In this document: positions 14,224 to 21,634 of the stretch, piece by piece
Layout of the letters: every line of letters begins with the position of its first letter
Position numbering within the stretch: position 1 is the first letter of the stretch
DNA from: Elusimicrobia bacterium GWA2_61_42
Lineage (GTDB): Bacteria > Elusimicrobiota > Elusimicrobia > Elusimicrobiales > UBA9959
Reading direction: 5' to 3'
Length of the DNA stretch: 32,306 bases
Assembly: GCA_001799615.1 (NCBI GenBank)
Contig: MGTU01000006.1
Coordinates: 1 to 32,306, forward strand
Position numbers and translations under genes: made by a program
Notes under the pieces: model-generated
What the model was told of the DNA's origin: nothing
What the model saw: only the letters and a program-made list of their open reading frames with translations
Database searches by the model: none

Positions 14224-14793
14224 TCACTGCCAGCCGCAGTTCTCCACTACCGAGTCCGTGCACTGCTCTTCGCAGACCGGCGTGCCGGAGACTACATAGC
14301 AGACGTTCTCGCAGACCGGGACGATAACGTTCTCGCAAACCCAGCTCAGCACGTCGTCGAGAATGTTTTTGTCCGCGTTTTTAGAACAGGCCGCCGGGAA
14401 CTTATAGACGGCCGCGCTACCACCGTACAGCAAAGCGGCCTTCTCTTCAGGGGTTCCGGCCTGCCGCAGGCAGTCCAGGTTCGCTTTCAGCCGGGGATTC
14501 TTCATGGTCTTACCGGCATACTCGGCCAGCCGGCCGATAGAGCTGTTCATTCCAGCCACCTGGCGGCCTGTAAACTCGGGGATAGCCCTGACGGGCATGA
14601 TGGCCGCTTCCGCGCCGCCCTCCGCCCTGGCAAGGCCCGGGAGCGCCTGAGCCTGGGCCTGGGCGGCCAGCTGGGCGAAAAGCGGCGCGCTCCTTTTGCC
14701 GTCCAGTCCGGAACCGGAGCCCTCCGCTTTAACGGAGGCTGCCCCAAGGATCATTACCGAGGCTATTGTCACAAAAATATTTATGCCTTTCAT
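14224..14793 (-). CDS. Exported Cys-rich protein, paralogue 2
   Basis: A 189-residue paralogue of the protein at 8335. Sec signal (INIFVTIASVMILGAASVKA), a Gln/Ala-rich stretch (residues 43-52), then shared motifs PEFTGRQVAGMNSSIGRLAEYA, LKANLDCLRQAGTPEEK and AVYKFPAA. The Cys-rich tail is WVCENVIVPVCENVCYVVSGTPVCEEQCTDSVVENCGWQ. Compared with paralogue 1 it has additional cysteines in the core (NLDCL, PAACS). The last residues CGW are shared. The two copies flank the kinase operon, each with its own σ54-type promoter and activator pair, so both are probably induced together. Role unknown: structural, metal-binding or peptide-releasing functions remain open. SD AGAAGGAAA. Confidence 0.82.
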   Translation of the reverse strand: MKGINIFVTIASVMILGAASVKAEGSGSGLDGKRSAPLFAQLAAQAQAQALPGLARAEGGAEAAIMPVRAIPEFTGRQVAGMNSSIGRLAEYAGKTMKNPRLKANLDCLRQAGTPEEKAALLYGGSAAVYKFPAACSKNADKNILDDVLSWVCENVIVPVCENVCYVVSGTPVCEEQCTDSVVENCGWQ

Positions 14794-14838
14794 GTTTCTA
14801 TTTCCTTCTGATCTGATTTTGCTGCTGACACCCGCTAC

Positions 14839-14856
14839 AGAGCAATTTTAATGCCA
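14839..14856 (-). promoter_or_regulatory. σ54-type -24/-12 promoter (P7)
   Basis: Minus-strand TGGCATTAAAATTGCTCTG, identical to P4, 10-nt GG/GC spacing, 46 nt before the paralogue 2 ATG. Confidence 0.88.
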
Positions 14857-14941
14857 TGCGCCAATTCCCAAAGAAGACCGTCCTCTTCCGGCGCTAAGTG
14901 GCGTCGGGCAGCTATTCCCGCCGTCTACAGCGCCCTAATTG

Positions 14942-14975
14942 TTTTCGCTTGAAAATATTTAAATTCAAATGAAAA
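14942..14975 (-). promoter_or_regulatory. Paired upstream activator sites for P7
   Basis: TTTTCGCTTGAAAA (14942-14955) and AATTCAAATGAAAA (14962-14975) start 20 bp apart, centred 111 bp upstream of P7. The same pair lies about 203 bp downstream of P8 and might serve both. A GC-rich stem (about 14979-14995) just beyond may end the transcript of the 31-residue gene. Confidence 0.72.
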
Positions 14976-15007
14976 GACGGCCCCGCAGCCCGGCCACGGC
15001 AATATGC

Positions 15008-15103
15008 CTAATATAAGCCCTTATCCTCAAGGTAGGTGGCCAGGGCCGCCGACAAAAAGGCCGCGATGATAAAAGAATATCCTATCGAATATATATACTT
15101 CAT
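15008..15103 (-). CDS. 31-residue membrane peptide under σ54 control
   Basis: A small gene below usual ORF cut-offs. ATG at 15103 is preceded by AAGGGATC, and the 31-residue product has one hydrophobic segment (YSIGYSFIIAAFLSAALATYL) and a charged tail LEDKGLY. It is about 50 nt downstream of a full -24/-12 promoter (P8) that has no other gene to serve, which is the main support for it. The single helix suggests a small inner-membrane protein, for example a regulator of a transporter or of the kinase; that is inference. Alternatively the transcript could be non-coding. Confidence 0.62.
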   Translation of the reverse strand: MKYIYSIGYSFIIAAFLSAALATYLEDKGLY

Positions 15104-15152
15104 CCTGATCCCTTAATTGTCCTTCCGTAATTTTAAACGCTCTGCCGATATG

Positions 15153-15170
15153 AGAGCACTTTTTATGCCA
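15153..15170 (-). promoter_or_regulatory. σ54-type -24/-12 promoter (P8)
   Basis: Minus-strand TGGCATAAAAAGTGCTCTC, 10-nt GG/GC spacing. The only downstream coding sequence before P7 is the 31-residue peptide gene. No activator pair lies at 112 bp upstream, where nifS ends. Confidence 0.8.
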
Positions 15171-15185
15171 ATAGCCGTCACGATG

Positions 15186-15217
15186 GCGCAAAAGGAAACG
15201 GGCCCTGTCGGGCCCGT
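15186..15217 (-). terminator. Terminator of the nifUS operon
   Basis: An 8-bp perfect stem ACGGGCCC/GGGCCCGT (15198-15205 with 15210-15217), followed on the minus strand by TTTCCTTTTGC, directly after the nifS stop codon. Confidence 0.7.
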
Positions 15218-15243
15218 CTTCCGGTCGCGGCGGTTTTTTCCGC

Positions 15244-16443
15244 TTAATGGTGGTGCGGCTCGCAGGCGTCCATGCCGAACAGCGGCTTGCCGTCGGCGAA
15301 GGGCGAGATGGCGCGCAGGCGCTCTATGATGGGCGGGAATTCCTTTATTATATAGTCCACTTCCTGCTCGGTATTGTAGACGCTCAGGGAGAAGCGGATG
15401 GAACCGTGCGCGTAGGTCTGGGGCACGGCCATGGACATCATAACATGGGAAGGCTCCAGGGACCCGGAGGTGCAGGCCGAGCCGGAGGAGGCGCAGATGC
15501 CCTTCTCGCTGATCATCAGCAGGATGGACTCGCCCTCGATGTATTCGAAGCTGATATTGGTGGTGTTGGGCAGGCGCTCGGCCCCGCCGCCGTTGACGCG
15601 CGCGTTCTTTATTTTGAGCAGCCCGGCCTCCAGGCGGTCGCGCAGGCCTTTTACGTAGGTGTTCTCTTTTTCAAGGTTGGCGGCGGCGAGTTCGGCCGCT
15701 TTGCCGAGGCCAGCGATATAGGGGACGTTCTCGGTGCCGGCCCGGCGGCCGTGCTCCTGGTGGCCGCCCATCAGGAACGGCGCGAAGCGCGCGCCTTTGC
15801 GCACGTACAGCACGCCTATGCCCTTGGGGGCGTGCAGTTTATGGCCGGAGAGGGAAAGCATGTCTATCTTGGTTTCTTTGAGGTTTATGGGCAGTTTGCC
15901 CACGGCCTGCACGGCGTCGGTGTGGAACAGGGCGCCTTTGGCGTGGGTGATGCGCGCGGCTTCTTCGACGGGGAAGACGACGCCGGTCTCGTTATTGGCC
16001 CACATTATGGAGACCAGGGCGGTGTCGGGGGTGAGGGCGGTCTTCAGGTCGTCCAGGTTCAGCTGTCCGGCGCCGTCCACGGGCAGGTAGGTGACGCGGT
16101 AGCCCTGCGTCTCGAGGAACTTGCAGACGTTGAGCACGGCGGGATGCTCGACCTTGGTGGTGATTAGGTGCTTCTTCTCGGGCCAGGCGCGCAGGGCCGA
16201 CCACAGCGCGGTGGAGTCGGACTCGGTGCCGCAGCTGGTGAAGATTATTTCCGAGGGTTCGGCGCCCAGGAGGCTGGCCACGCGGGCGCGGGCGAGGTCG
16301 AGGTACTTCTGGTTCTCGCCGCCGAAGAAGTGCATGCTGGAAGGGTTGCCGTAGAGCTCGTTGAAGAACGGCTCCATCTCTTTGGCGACTTCAGGCGCCA
16401 CGCGGCTGGTGGCGTTATTGTCGAAGTAATAAACTTTTTCCAT
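15244..16443 (-). CDS. nifS: Cysteine desulfurase NifS/IscS family
   Basis: A 399-residue pyridoxal-phosphate enzyme that releases sulphur from cysteine for iron-sulphur cluster assembly in the cytoplasm. It starts MEKVYYFDNNATSRVAPEV, typical of the family. The PLP lysine lies in SGHKLHAPKGIG (about residue 206) and the persulphide cysteine in SSGSACTSGSLEPSHV (about 325), the long-loop NifS/IscS class. HTDAVQAVGK and NNETG are also present. The length is normal, and the C-terminus ends in CEPHHH. It is preceded by a good SD (GCAGGAGAA) and by nifU 195 nt upstream on the same strand. The supply of clusters may matter for the two radical SAM enzymes in this window. Confidence 0.95.
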   Translation of the reverse strand: MEKVYYFDNNATSRVAPEVAKEMEPFFNELYGNPSSMHFFGGENQKYLDLARARVASLLGAEPSEIIFTSCGTESDSTALWSALRAWPEKKHLITTKVEHPAVLNVCKFLETQGYRVTYLPVDGAGQLNLDDLKTALTPDTALVSIMWANNETGVVFPVEEAARITHAKGALFHTDAVQAVGKLPINLKETKIDMLSLSGHKLHAPKGIGVLYVRKGARFAPFLMGGHQEHGRRAGTENVPYIAGLGKAAELAAANLEKENTYVKGLRDRLEAGLLKIKNARVNGGGAERLPNTTNISFEYIEGESILLMISEKGICASSGSACTSGSLEPSHVMMSMAVPQTYAHGSIRFSLSVYNTEQEVDYIIKEFPPIIERLRAISPFADGKPLFGMDACEPHHH

Positions 16444-16638
16444 ATGATATTCTCCTGCGAGGGGAACTGCACCGCGAGATGTTCAGTCGGGACGGCCACA
16501 GGGGCCGGAACGCAAAAACAGTGTCTCGCACACCGTGCTCGCACCTCCCCGCCTCGCCCTCCGCGCTTACGCAAGCGTCGGGCTCCGGCAGGGTTTTGCT
16601 TATCCGGCCCCTGCGTCCGCCCCTCCGCCGCTTCGATA
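16444..16638 (-). other. nifU-nifS intergenic spacer
   Basis: A GC-rich 195-nt spacer within the presumed operon. I see the nifS ribosome binding site at its end but no convincing promoter, terminator or small gene. Confidence 0.4.
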
Positions 16639-17472
16639 TTATTCCGCTTCTATTTCTATAGCGGGGTCGATGCGCTCGCGCAGCTCTTTCTCCACCACGT
16701 TCTTCAAAGTGGCGCCGGAGGAGGGGCAGCCGTGGCACATGCCCAGGAAACGGAGCTTTACTTTCTGGCCCTGTATGTCAACCAGCTCCATCCAGCCGCC
16801 GTCGGCTTTGAGCTTGGGGTTGATCTCTTCGGCCAGGACTTTCTCTATCATCTTGATCTTTTCCACGACGGTCATCTTGTCGAATTTCTTATGCTCGGCC
16901 TCGGCCCAGTAGTCCTTGAGTATTTTTTCTATCTCGCCGTGGCACTGCTTGCAGCCGCCGCCGGCTTTGGTGAAGTTGGTGACTTCCTCTATGGTGTGCA
17001 GGTTGTTGAGCTTTATGGCCTTGAGGATGACGGATTCGGTGACGCTGAAGCACTTGCAGACGATCTTCTCGGCCTGGCCGATGATGATCTTTTCCTGCTT
17101 GCCGCCGCGGTAATTCTTGATGGCGGCCTCGAGGGCCTCCATGCCCATCACGGAGCAGTGCATTTTCTCGCCGGGCAGGCCGCCCAGGTAGTCGGCGATC
17201 TGCTGGTTGGTGATCTTGGAAGCTTCCGCCAGCGTGAGGCCCTTCACCATTTCGGTGAGGGCGGAGGAGGAGGCTATGGCGCTGGCGCAGCCGAAGGTCT
17301 TGAACTTGGCGTCCACGATCTTGTCGGAGGGTTTGTCTATCCTGAGGGTGAGCTTCAGCGCGTCGCCGCAGACTATGCTGCCGATCTCGCCGACCCCGTC
17401 GGGATTCTCTATTTCTCCCACGTTCTTGGGGTTTTTGAAATGCTCAAAGACTTTATCGGTATAGTTCCACAT
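16639..17472 (-). CDS. nifU: NifU-type iron-sulphur scaffold, three domains
   Basis: A 277-residue protein with the full NifU layout. The N-terminal IscU-like scaffold (about 1-125) carries cluster ligands in SIVCGDAL, TFGCASA and KMHCSVMG. A BFD-like [2Fe-2S] ferredoxin domain (about 133-185) has VCKCFSV and GGGCKQCHGEI. The C-terminal Nfu domain (about 200-277) has CHGCPSS. It receives sulphur from NifS and passes clusters to target proteins. The full-length NifU form outside nitrogen fixation is known in several lineages, and no nitrogenase genes are seen here. A σ70-like promoter lies about 80 nt upstream; SD CGAGG. Confidence 0.95.
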   Translation of the reverse strand: MWNYTDKVFEHFKNPKNVGEIENPDGVGEIGSIVCGDALKLTLRIDKPSDKIVDAKFKTFGCASAIASSSALTEMVKGLTLAEASKITNQQIADYLGGLPGEKMHCSVMGMEALEAAIKNYRGGKQEKIIIGQAEKIVCKCFSVTESVILKAIKLNNLHTIEEVTNFTKAGGGCKQCHGEIEKILKDYWAEAEHKKFDKMTVVEKIKMIEKVLAEEINPKLKADGGWMELVDIQGQKVKLRFLGMCHGCPSSGATLKNVVEKELRERIDPAIEIEAE

Positions 17473-17551
17473 AATAAACCTCGGTTGTGCGCTGTTTAGG
17501 CTGCGGCAGGATGTTCGGCTGGCCGGCAGGAGAGGCCGCCGGTATGCTTAT

Positions 17552-17580
17552 ATTTTACCAAACCCCCCCCTTCCGTTCAA
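17552..17580 (-). promoter_or_regulatory. σ70-type promoter of nifUS
   Basis: Minus-strand TTGAAC (17575-17580), 17-nt spacer containing a G-run, TAAAAT (17552-17557). The -10 context TGGTAAAATATAAG is identical to that of the peptide-kinase operon promoter at 13996. Confidence 0.7.
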
Positions 17581-18608
17581 CCGGCGGTCCCGGGGTTTTT
17601 GGCCAGCAGCGCCCTGGCCAGTTTCAAAGAGTAGTCCACCACCGTTAAGGCCGCCGCGGGGGCGGTGTGATAGCCGGTAGCGCGGGTAGTGCGCTGGCGC
17701 ACCACCATGATATCCACCTCGCCGGCCGAGCTGGGCTCGTAGACCAGTTCAGGGGAGCCGAAATTGCCTATCTGGCCGAAGATAGAGCCGACCAGGCCGG
17801 TGAAGAAGGAACGCTCTGGCTGGGCGGCCAGAGGCTCCCAGCCCCCCAGCAGGCCGGACCCGTTTTTGGCGATAAGCACGCAGTAAAGATAAGGGAAATC
17901 CTTGCCCTGCACGCTGTTGATGGACAGCTGCACCTGTATGCCGTAAAATTCTTTCGGCGCGCCCACCAGTTTCAGCATCAGGCGGGCGTCGCCCGGTTCC
18001 TTGCCGCCGGAGGCCGTGGGCGCCAGGGACAGCATGGGCTGCACCTGCACGTCGCTGGGGTCTTTCAGGGCGGCCATCACCTCTTCCAGCATGCCGATCT
18101 TTATTATCAGCTTGTCCTTTTTCAGGTAGCCGCGCGTCCCCACGAACCAGAGCGGCAGCAGCAGCACGGCCCCGTCCAGCGCGAAATACACCCAGTAGCC
18201 GGGCGGGAAAGACCACGTGCCGGCGGCCCAGGCGTAGAGGCCGGCGCACAGCGCGGCCGTAACGCCGAAGCCCGCCAGGCCCAGGGTGCTGGTCCCGTCG
18301 AAGAGATCCTCGTCCCAGGCCTTGAGCTGTTCGGCTTTCAGTTTTACTTTTTCGTAGGCGTCGGGGGTGACGCGCTCCCAGCTTTCCTCTCCGGTGCGGG
18401 CGGGGCTGGAATTATAGCCGGAATTCACGCCCAGCAGCAGCCCCAGCACCAGCAGGGCGTAGCCGGGCCAGAAACCGGCCGTCACCTGCGTGCCCAGGCC
18501 GGCGGCGAGCAGCAGCCCCACCAGCGCCATGCGCGGCCGGTAAGGCAGGCTCTTGGCCATGAAAAATGTTATCTCCCCGTCTTTTTGCGGCGGCGGCAAT
18601 ACGCTCAT
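17577..18608 (-). CDS. Membrane protein of the CHxA/radical SAM operon
   Basis: A 343-residue protein. The ATG at 18608 overlaps the radical SAM stop codon (ATGA) and has a strong GGGAGGG SD; longer frames starting at 18770 lie inside the radical SAM gene and are rejected. After a short cytoplasmic N-terminus there are two hydrophobic pairs (about residues 27-60 and 110-150), then a soluble C-terminal domain of about 190 residues. That domain has a beta-rich pattern (DARLMLKLVGAPKEFYGIQVQLSINSVQGKDFPYLYCVLIAK). No motif I recognise. Coupling to the maturase suggests a role in the same pathway, such as anchoring or handling the modified product. Confidence 0.8.
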   Translation of the reverse strand: MSVLPPPQKDGEITFFMAKSLPYRPRMALVGLLLAAGLGTQVTAGFWPGYALLVLGLLLGVNSGYNSSPARTGEESWERVTPDAYEKVKLKAEQLKAWDEDLFDGTSTLGLAGFGVTAALCAGLYAWAAGTWSFPPGYWVYFALDGAVLLLPLWFVGTRGYLKKDKLIIKIGMLEEVMAALKDPSDVQVQPMLSLAPTASGGKEPGDARLMLKLVGAPKEFYGIQVQLSINSVQGKDFPYLYCVLIAKNGSGLLGGWEPLAAQPERSFFTGLVGSIFGQIGNFGSPELVYEPSSAGEVDIMVVRQRTTRATGYHTAPAAALTVVDYSLKLARALLAKNPGTAG

Positions 18609-19942
18609 ATTTCCCTCCCGGGGGCTGATACCTGCAGCAGTTCTTTGTACCCGGCCTTTTCCCAGTACAGCGGACACCCCCCGTTGCACACGGCCAGATA
18701 CTGGCAGGCGCGGCACTTTTCGTGCGCGAACTCCTTGCGGCGGAACCAGGCGAACTCTTCGGCGTTCCAAAGTTTTTTGAACCGGCCTTTTTCTTTCAGA
18801 AGGTTGCCCATAGGCTTCGGGTAGCTGGAGCAGGGCAGCACGTCCCCGTTGGGCGCCACGCTGAGCAGGCCGTCGCAGGCCGCGCAGCCTTTATTGCCCA
18901 GCCCGCGGCTGATGGGGTTGAAGATGCAGAGGGGCGTGGGCGAGTACCACATGAACTCCAGGCCCCGCTTGTCCGCCTGCTCTTTCACGCGCTCTACCAA
19001 CGCGCCGGCCTCGGTATAAGAGACGAACGTCTCGTCGAAGTTTTTGCCCGCCGAGCCCACGGGCATCAGCAGGTTCATAGAAAATTTTTCCAGCCCCAGG
19101 CTTTTAACCAGGTCCAGCACGCCCTCCAGGCGGCCCTTGTTCAGCGCGGACACCGTGGTGTTGGTGTGAACGCGGATGCCGGCCTTCATGATGTTCTCCA
19201 GGCCGCGGACGGTAAGGGCGAAAGCTCCGGGGCGGGCCGCTATGGCGTCGTGCTCCGCGGCGCTGCCGGCCTCCACGCTTACCTGGGCCGAGTCCAGCCC
19301 GGCTTCGGCCAGCTTGCCGACGGTCTCTTCGGTGGCCAGAGTGCCGTTGGTTATCAGGTTGGCCCACATGCCCCTGGCTTTGGCGTAAGCCACCAGCTCC
19401 GGAATTTCGGGCCGCAGCAGCGGTTCACCGCCGGTGAAGCTGACGGAAGGGACCTCTGCCTCCTCGCTGATAACGCGCAGGATTTCCTTCAGGTCCGCGG
19501 CGGGCAGGTCCGGGTGGGCCTCGTCCTTGCGGCACCCGCAACCCGCGTAGCAGAAGCGGCAGGCCAGGTTGCAGCGGTAGGTCACGGCTATCTCGCTGAG
19601 CACCGGCAGGGTGTTGTGTCCCAGGGCGAATTCTTTTACTTCCACCGCCCGGCGCTCGTCGCGCTCGCCGCAGCAGCCTTTTAGAATAGCCATCAGGTCG
19701 CGGAAAAAATAATACATGTCCAGCGAGACTTTCTCCCGCTGCTCCTGCGGGTATGTCTCCACCACGGAGACCGCGCTGCCGCCGTCGAGGACGAATTTCA
19801 GCAGTTTCACGCCCTGCGGGTTAAGCTTGTGGGTCTGGTTGGGGATCTTTATCAGCAGGGAATCGGCCGCGCGCACGCGCACGTAAGGTTTTATGCGCGC
19901 GGCGTAGCCGTCGATCCAGTCCACCCTTTTTTTCCAGTCCAT
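18605..19942 (-). CDS. Radical SAM/SPASM maturase with PqqD-like N-terminus
   Basis: A 445-residue enzyme in three parts. The N-terminal 90 residues (VRVRAADSLLIKIPNQTHKLNPQGVKLLKFVLDGG) look like a PqqD/RRE-type peptide-recognition domain. The radical SAM core follows, with CxxxCxxC at C124/C128/C131 (TYRCNLACRFCYAGCGC), SFTGGEPLLRPE and ANLITNGT. A SPASM domain at the end has the auxiliary-cluster cysteines GCAACDGLLSVAPNGDVLPCSSYP ... KCRACQYLAVCNGGCPLYW. This layout matches maturases such as PqqE that modify ribosomal peptides. The gene sits 18 nt behind a membrane protein ending in a Cys-His repeat array, which is the likely substrate. It overlaps the next gene by ATGA. Confidence 0.92.
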   Translation of the reverse strand: MDWKKRVDWIDGYAARIKPYVRVRAADSLLIKIPNQTHKLNPQGVKLLKFVLDGGSAVSVVETYPQEQREKVSLDMYYFFRDLMAILKGCCGERDERRAVEVKEFALGHNTLPVLSEIAVTYRCNLACRFCYAGCGCRKDEAHPDLPAADLKEILRVISEEAEVPSVSFTGGEPLLRPEIPELVAYAKARGMWANLITNGTLATEETVGKLAEAGLDSAQVSVEAGSAAEHDAIAARPGAFALTVRGLENIMKAGIRVHTNTTVSALNKGRLEGVLDLVKSLGLEKFSMNLLMPVGSAGKNFDETFVSYTEAGALVERVKEQADKRGLEFMWYSPTPLCIFNPISRGLGNKGCAACDGLLSVAPNGDVLPCSSYPKPMGNLLKEKGRFKKLWNAEEFAWFRRKEFAHEKCRACQYLAVCNGGCPLYWEKAGYKELLQVSAPGREI

Positions 19943-19960
19943 AGGTCGTTCGGTCCGGCT

Positions 19961-21634
19961 TTAATGGCCGCCGCTCACGCAGGCGCTGTGGCAGGCCCCG
20001 TGGCAGGCGGAATGGCAGGCGCTGTGGCAGGCGGAATGACAGGCGTCGTGACAGGCCGAATGGCAGGCGTCGTGACACGCTGAATTGGCGAAAGCTCCCT
20101 CGTAACACATCTTGGAGGTGCGGAAGGAATCGAAACCGGCGCTGAAATCCTGCGGCAGGGCGGCCTTAAGCCCGTCCCCTGCCTTCACGGCCCCGTCATA
20201 GGCCCTGTTGTCGTATCTGTGATAGTGGCGGTGGTACCCGCCCCAGTAATAGCCCAGGTCCGTGTCCATGCCTTGCTGGCCGCGCCGGTCCACCTCTTTG
20301 CGGTAATGTTCTTTAGTGGCCTCCAGGTCGCAGTCCCAGATCTTCTGCTCCACCCCGGCGCCCAGGGTCTTCAGCGCGGACTGCGCCCCCGCTTCGTCCA
20401 GGGTGCCGTCGGGCTTTATGGCGGCCAGCAGCGCGGTCTCGTACGGGTCGTTGCTCGCGCTGATGCCGGGCAGGCGCTCCACGGTAAGCGGCGAGTAATT
20501 CCGGACCTTGAGCAGGCCTTTGCGCTCCATGTTGGCCACCATCAGCCCCAGCATTTCGGCCAGGGGCACCCCCATCACCACGCCGGCCTCCAGCGGGCTG
20601 AGGTTTTTGGCCACCTTGCCCGCCACGCGGAAACTGCTTACCTGCGCCTTGGGCGCGGCCCACTCCCCGCCGTCCCAGTTCACGGCCGAGATCCCGGCCT
20701 GCGCCGTCAGCATGGCGTTGTGCTTTACCGTCAGGATAAAGAAAGGGGCGGCCACGAAAAGCAAGGCGAGCAGAAGGATGACGAACAGCGTTTCCCCGCG
20801 GCTGACGGGCAGCGCGGCCAGCATGCTGCCGGGGAAATAGCGGTTCAGGTAATATTTTTCCTTCGCCGGGAGATATTTGGTCCTGGCGGGCGCGGCCTTG
20901 GCCAGGCTGCCGTAGGCCATGGTATTCAGCGCGAACCGCGCCGCGTCCAGGTAAACCTGCACCTGGAAGTGGTAGCGGCTCTCCAGCGCTTTGCGGAAGA
21001 ACCGCACGCTGAAGACGTCTTTCCCTTCGGCGTTCCTTACCGTCGGGTAATCTATGGAGTAGCGCTCGTTCACGAATTTTTCCGTCCGGAAATCCATGGC
21101 GAAGAGCGCCTGGGCGTCCACGGCGGGGGCGGCCAGCTCCACGGGGAACCGCACCGTCAGCGCCTCGTGGTCCAGGGCGTCGTCCCACTGCACCGGCGCC
21201 CAGTTCAAGACGGCCAGGCGTTTCTCGCCGGCCATGGTCTGCGTGAGGTTGCCGGAGGCCTGCAGGTCGGCCGCGTAGCGGAAGAAATAAGTAATCTCGC
21301 CCGAGCTGAAGGCCCGGCCGCCGCCCAGCACGATGTCGTACTTCCTGTCCGAAAGTTTCTTTATCTCCAGCGGGTAGCGGATGCCGGCGCCGTCCAGCGC
21401 GTAGGCTTTTTCCAGGTCGAAAACCGGCGTTTCCTGGAAGCCTTCGAAGTAAAATCCGTGCAGCTGGGCGTCGTCGGAGTTCCAGCGCACCGCGTAGGAG
21501 ACCTGCGCCTTCCCGTCGCGGTCCAGGAGCAGCTCCGTCTCCACCCAGCGCATTTTAAAACCCCCGGCCAAAACGGCCGGCGCCAGCGCCGCGCAGGACA
21601 GGAGGACCGCTAAAAATATTTTAATTCTTTTCAT
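19961..21634 (-). CDS. DUF2207-like membrane protein with C-terminal Cys-His repeat tail
   Basis: A 557-residue protein. Sec signal (LAVLLSCAALAPAVLA), a beta-rich extracytoplasmic domain of about 230 residues (MRWVETELLLDRDGKAQVSYAVRW...), a transmembrane helix (TLFVILLLALLFVAAPFFILTV, about 265-287), then a cytoplasmic region with AGVVMGVPLAEMLGLMVANMERKGLLKVR. This resembles the DUF2207 family. Those proteins often end in a Gly-rich tail; here it is replaced by nine cysteines spaced every four residues, (C-H-[S/D/G]-A)8 then CVSGGH. Adjacent aromatic/His runs (GYYWGGYHRHYHRYDNR) precede it. The tail lies next to a RRE-radical SAM-SPASM gene, suggesting it is the modified substrate. Overlaps the upstream gene by 14 nt. 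Confidence 0.85.
   Translation of the reverse strand: MKRIKIFLAVLLSCAALAPAVLAGGFKMRWVETELLLDRDGKAQVSYAVRWNSDDAQLHGFYFEGFQETPVFDLEKAYALDGAGIRYPLEIKKLSDRKYDIVLGGGRAFSSGEITYFFRYAADLQASGNLTQTMAGEKRLAVLNWAPVQWDDALDHEALTVRFPVELAAPAVDAQALFAMDFRTEKFVNERYSIDYPTVRNAEGKDVFSVRFFRKALESRYHFQVQVYLDAARFALNTMAYGSLAKAAPARTKYLPAKEKYYLNRYFPGSMLAALPVSRGETLFVILLLALLFVAAPFFILTVKHNAMLTAQAGISAVNWDGGEWAAPKAQVSSFRVAGKVAKNLSPLEAGVVMGVPLAEMLGLMVANMERKGLLKVRNYSPLTVERLPGISASNDPYETALLAAIKPDGTLDEAGAQSALKTLGAGVEQKIWDCDLEATKEHYRKEVDRRGQQGMDTDLGYYWGGYHRHYHRYDNRAYDGAVKAGDGLKAALPQDFSAGFDSFRTSKMCYEGAFANSACHDACHSACHDACHSACHSACHSACHGACHSACVSGGH
19979..20080 (-). repeat. 12-bp tandem repeats encoding Cys-His-x-Ala
   Basis: In-frame 12-bp units put a Cys codon at every twelfth base from 19979 to 20075, nine cysteines in all. 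His follows eight of them, and position three varies among Ser, Asp and Gly. Third-base variation within units points to selection on the protein rather than recent slippage alone. Confidence 0.9.

Noticed and set aside
17577..18770. Longer start for the membrane protein at 18770
   Set aside because: The extra 54 residues lie inside the radical SAM gene and read as Arg-rich shadow sequence; the ATG at 18608 has a strong ribosome binding site and an ATGA overlap.
19979..20080. 12-bp repeats as a CRISPR array, or the Cys-His motifs as multihaem cytochrome sites
   Set aside because: The repeats are too short, have no spacers and are in frame within a gene; the spacing gives CxxxCH, not the CxxCH of c-type haem sites.
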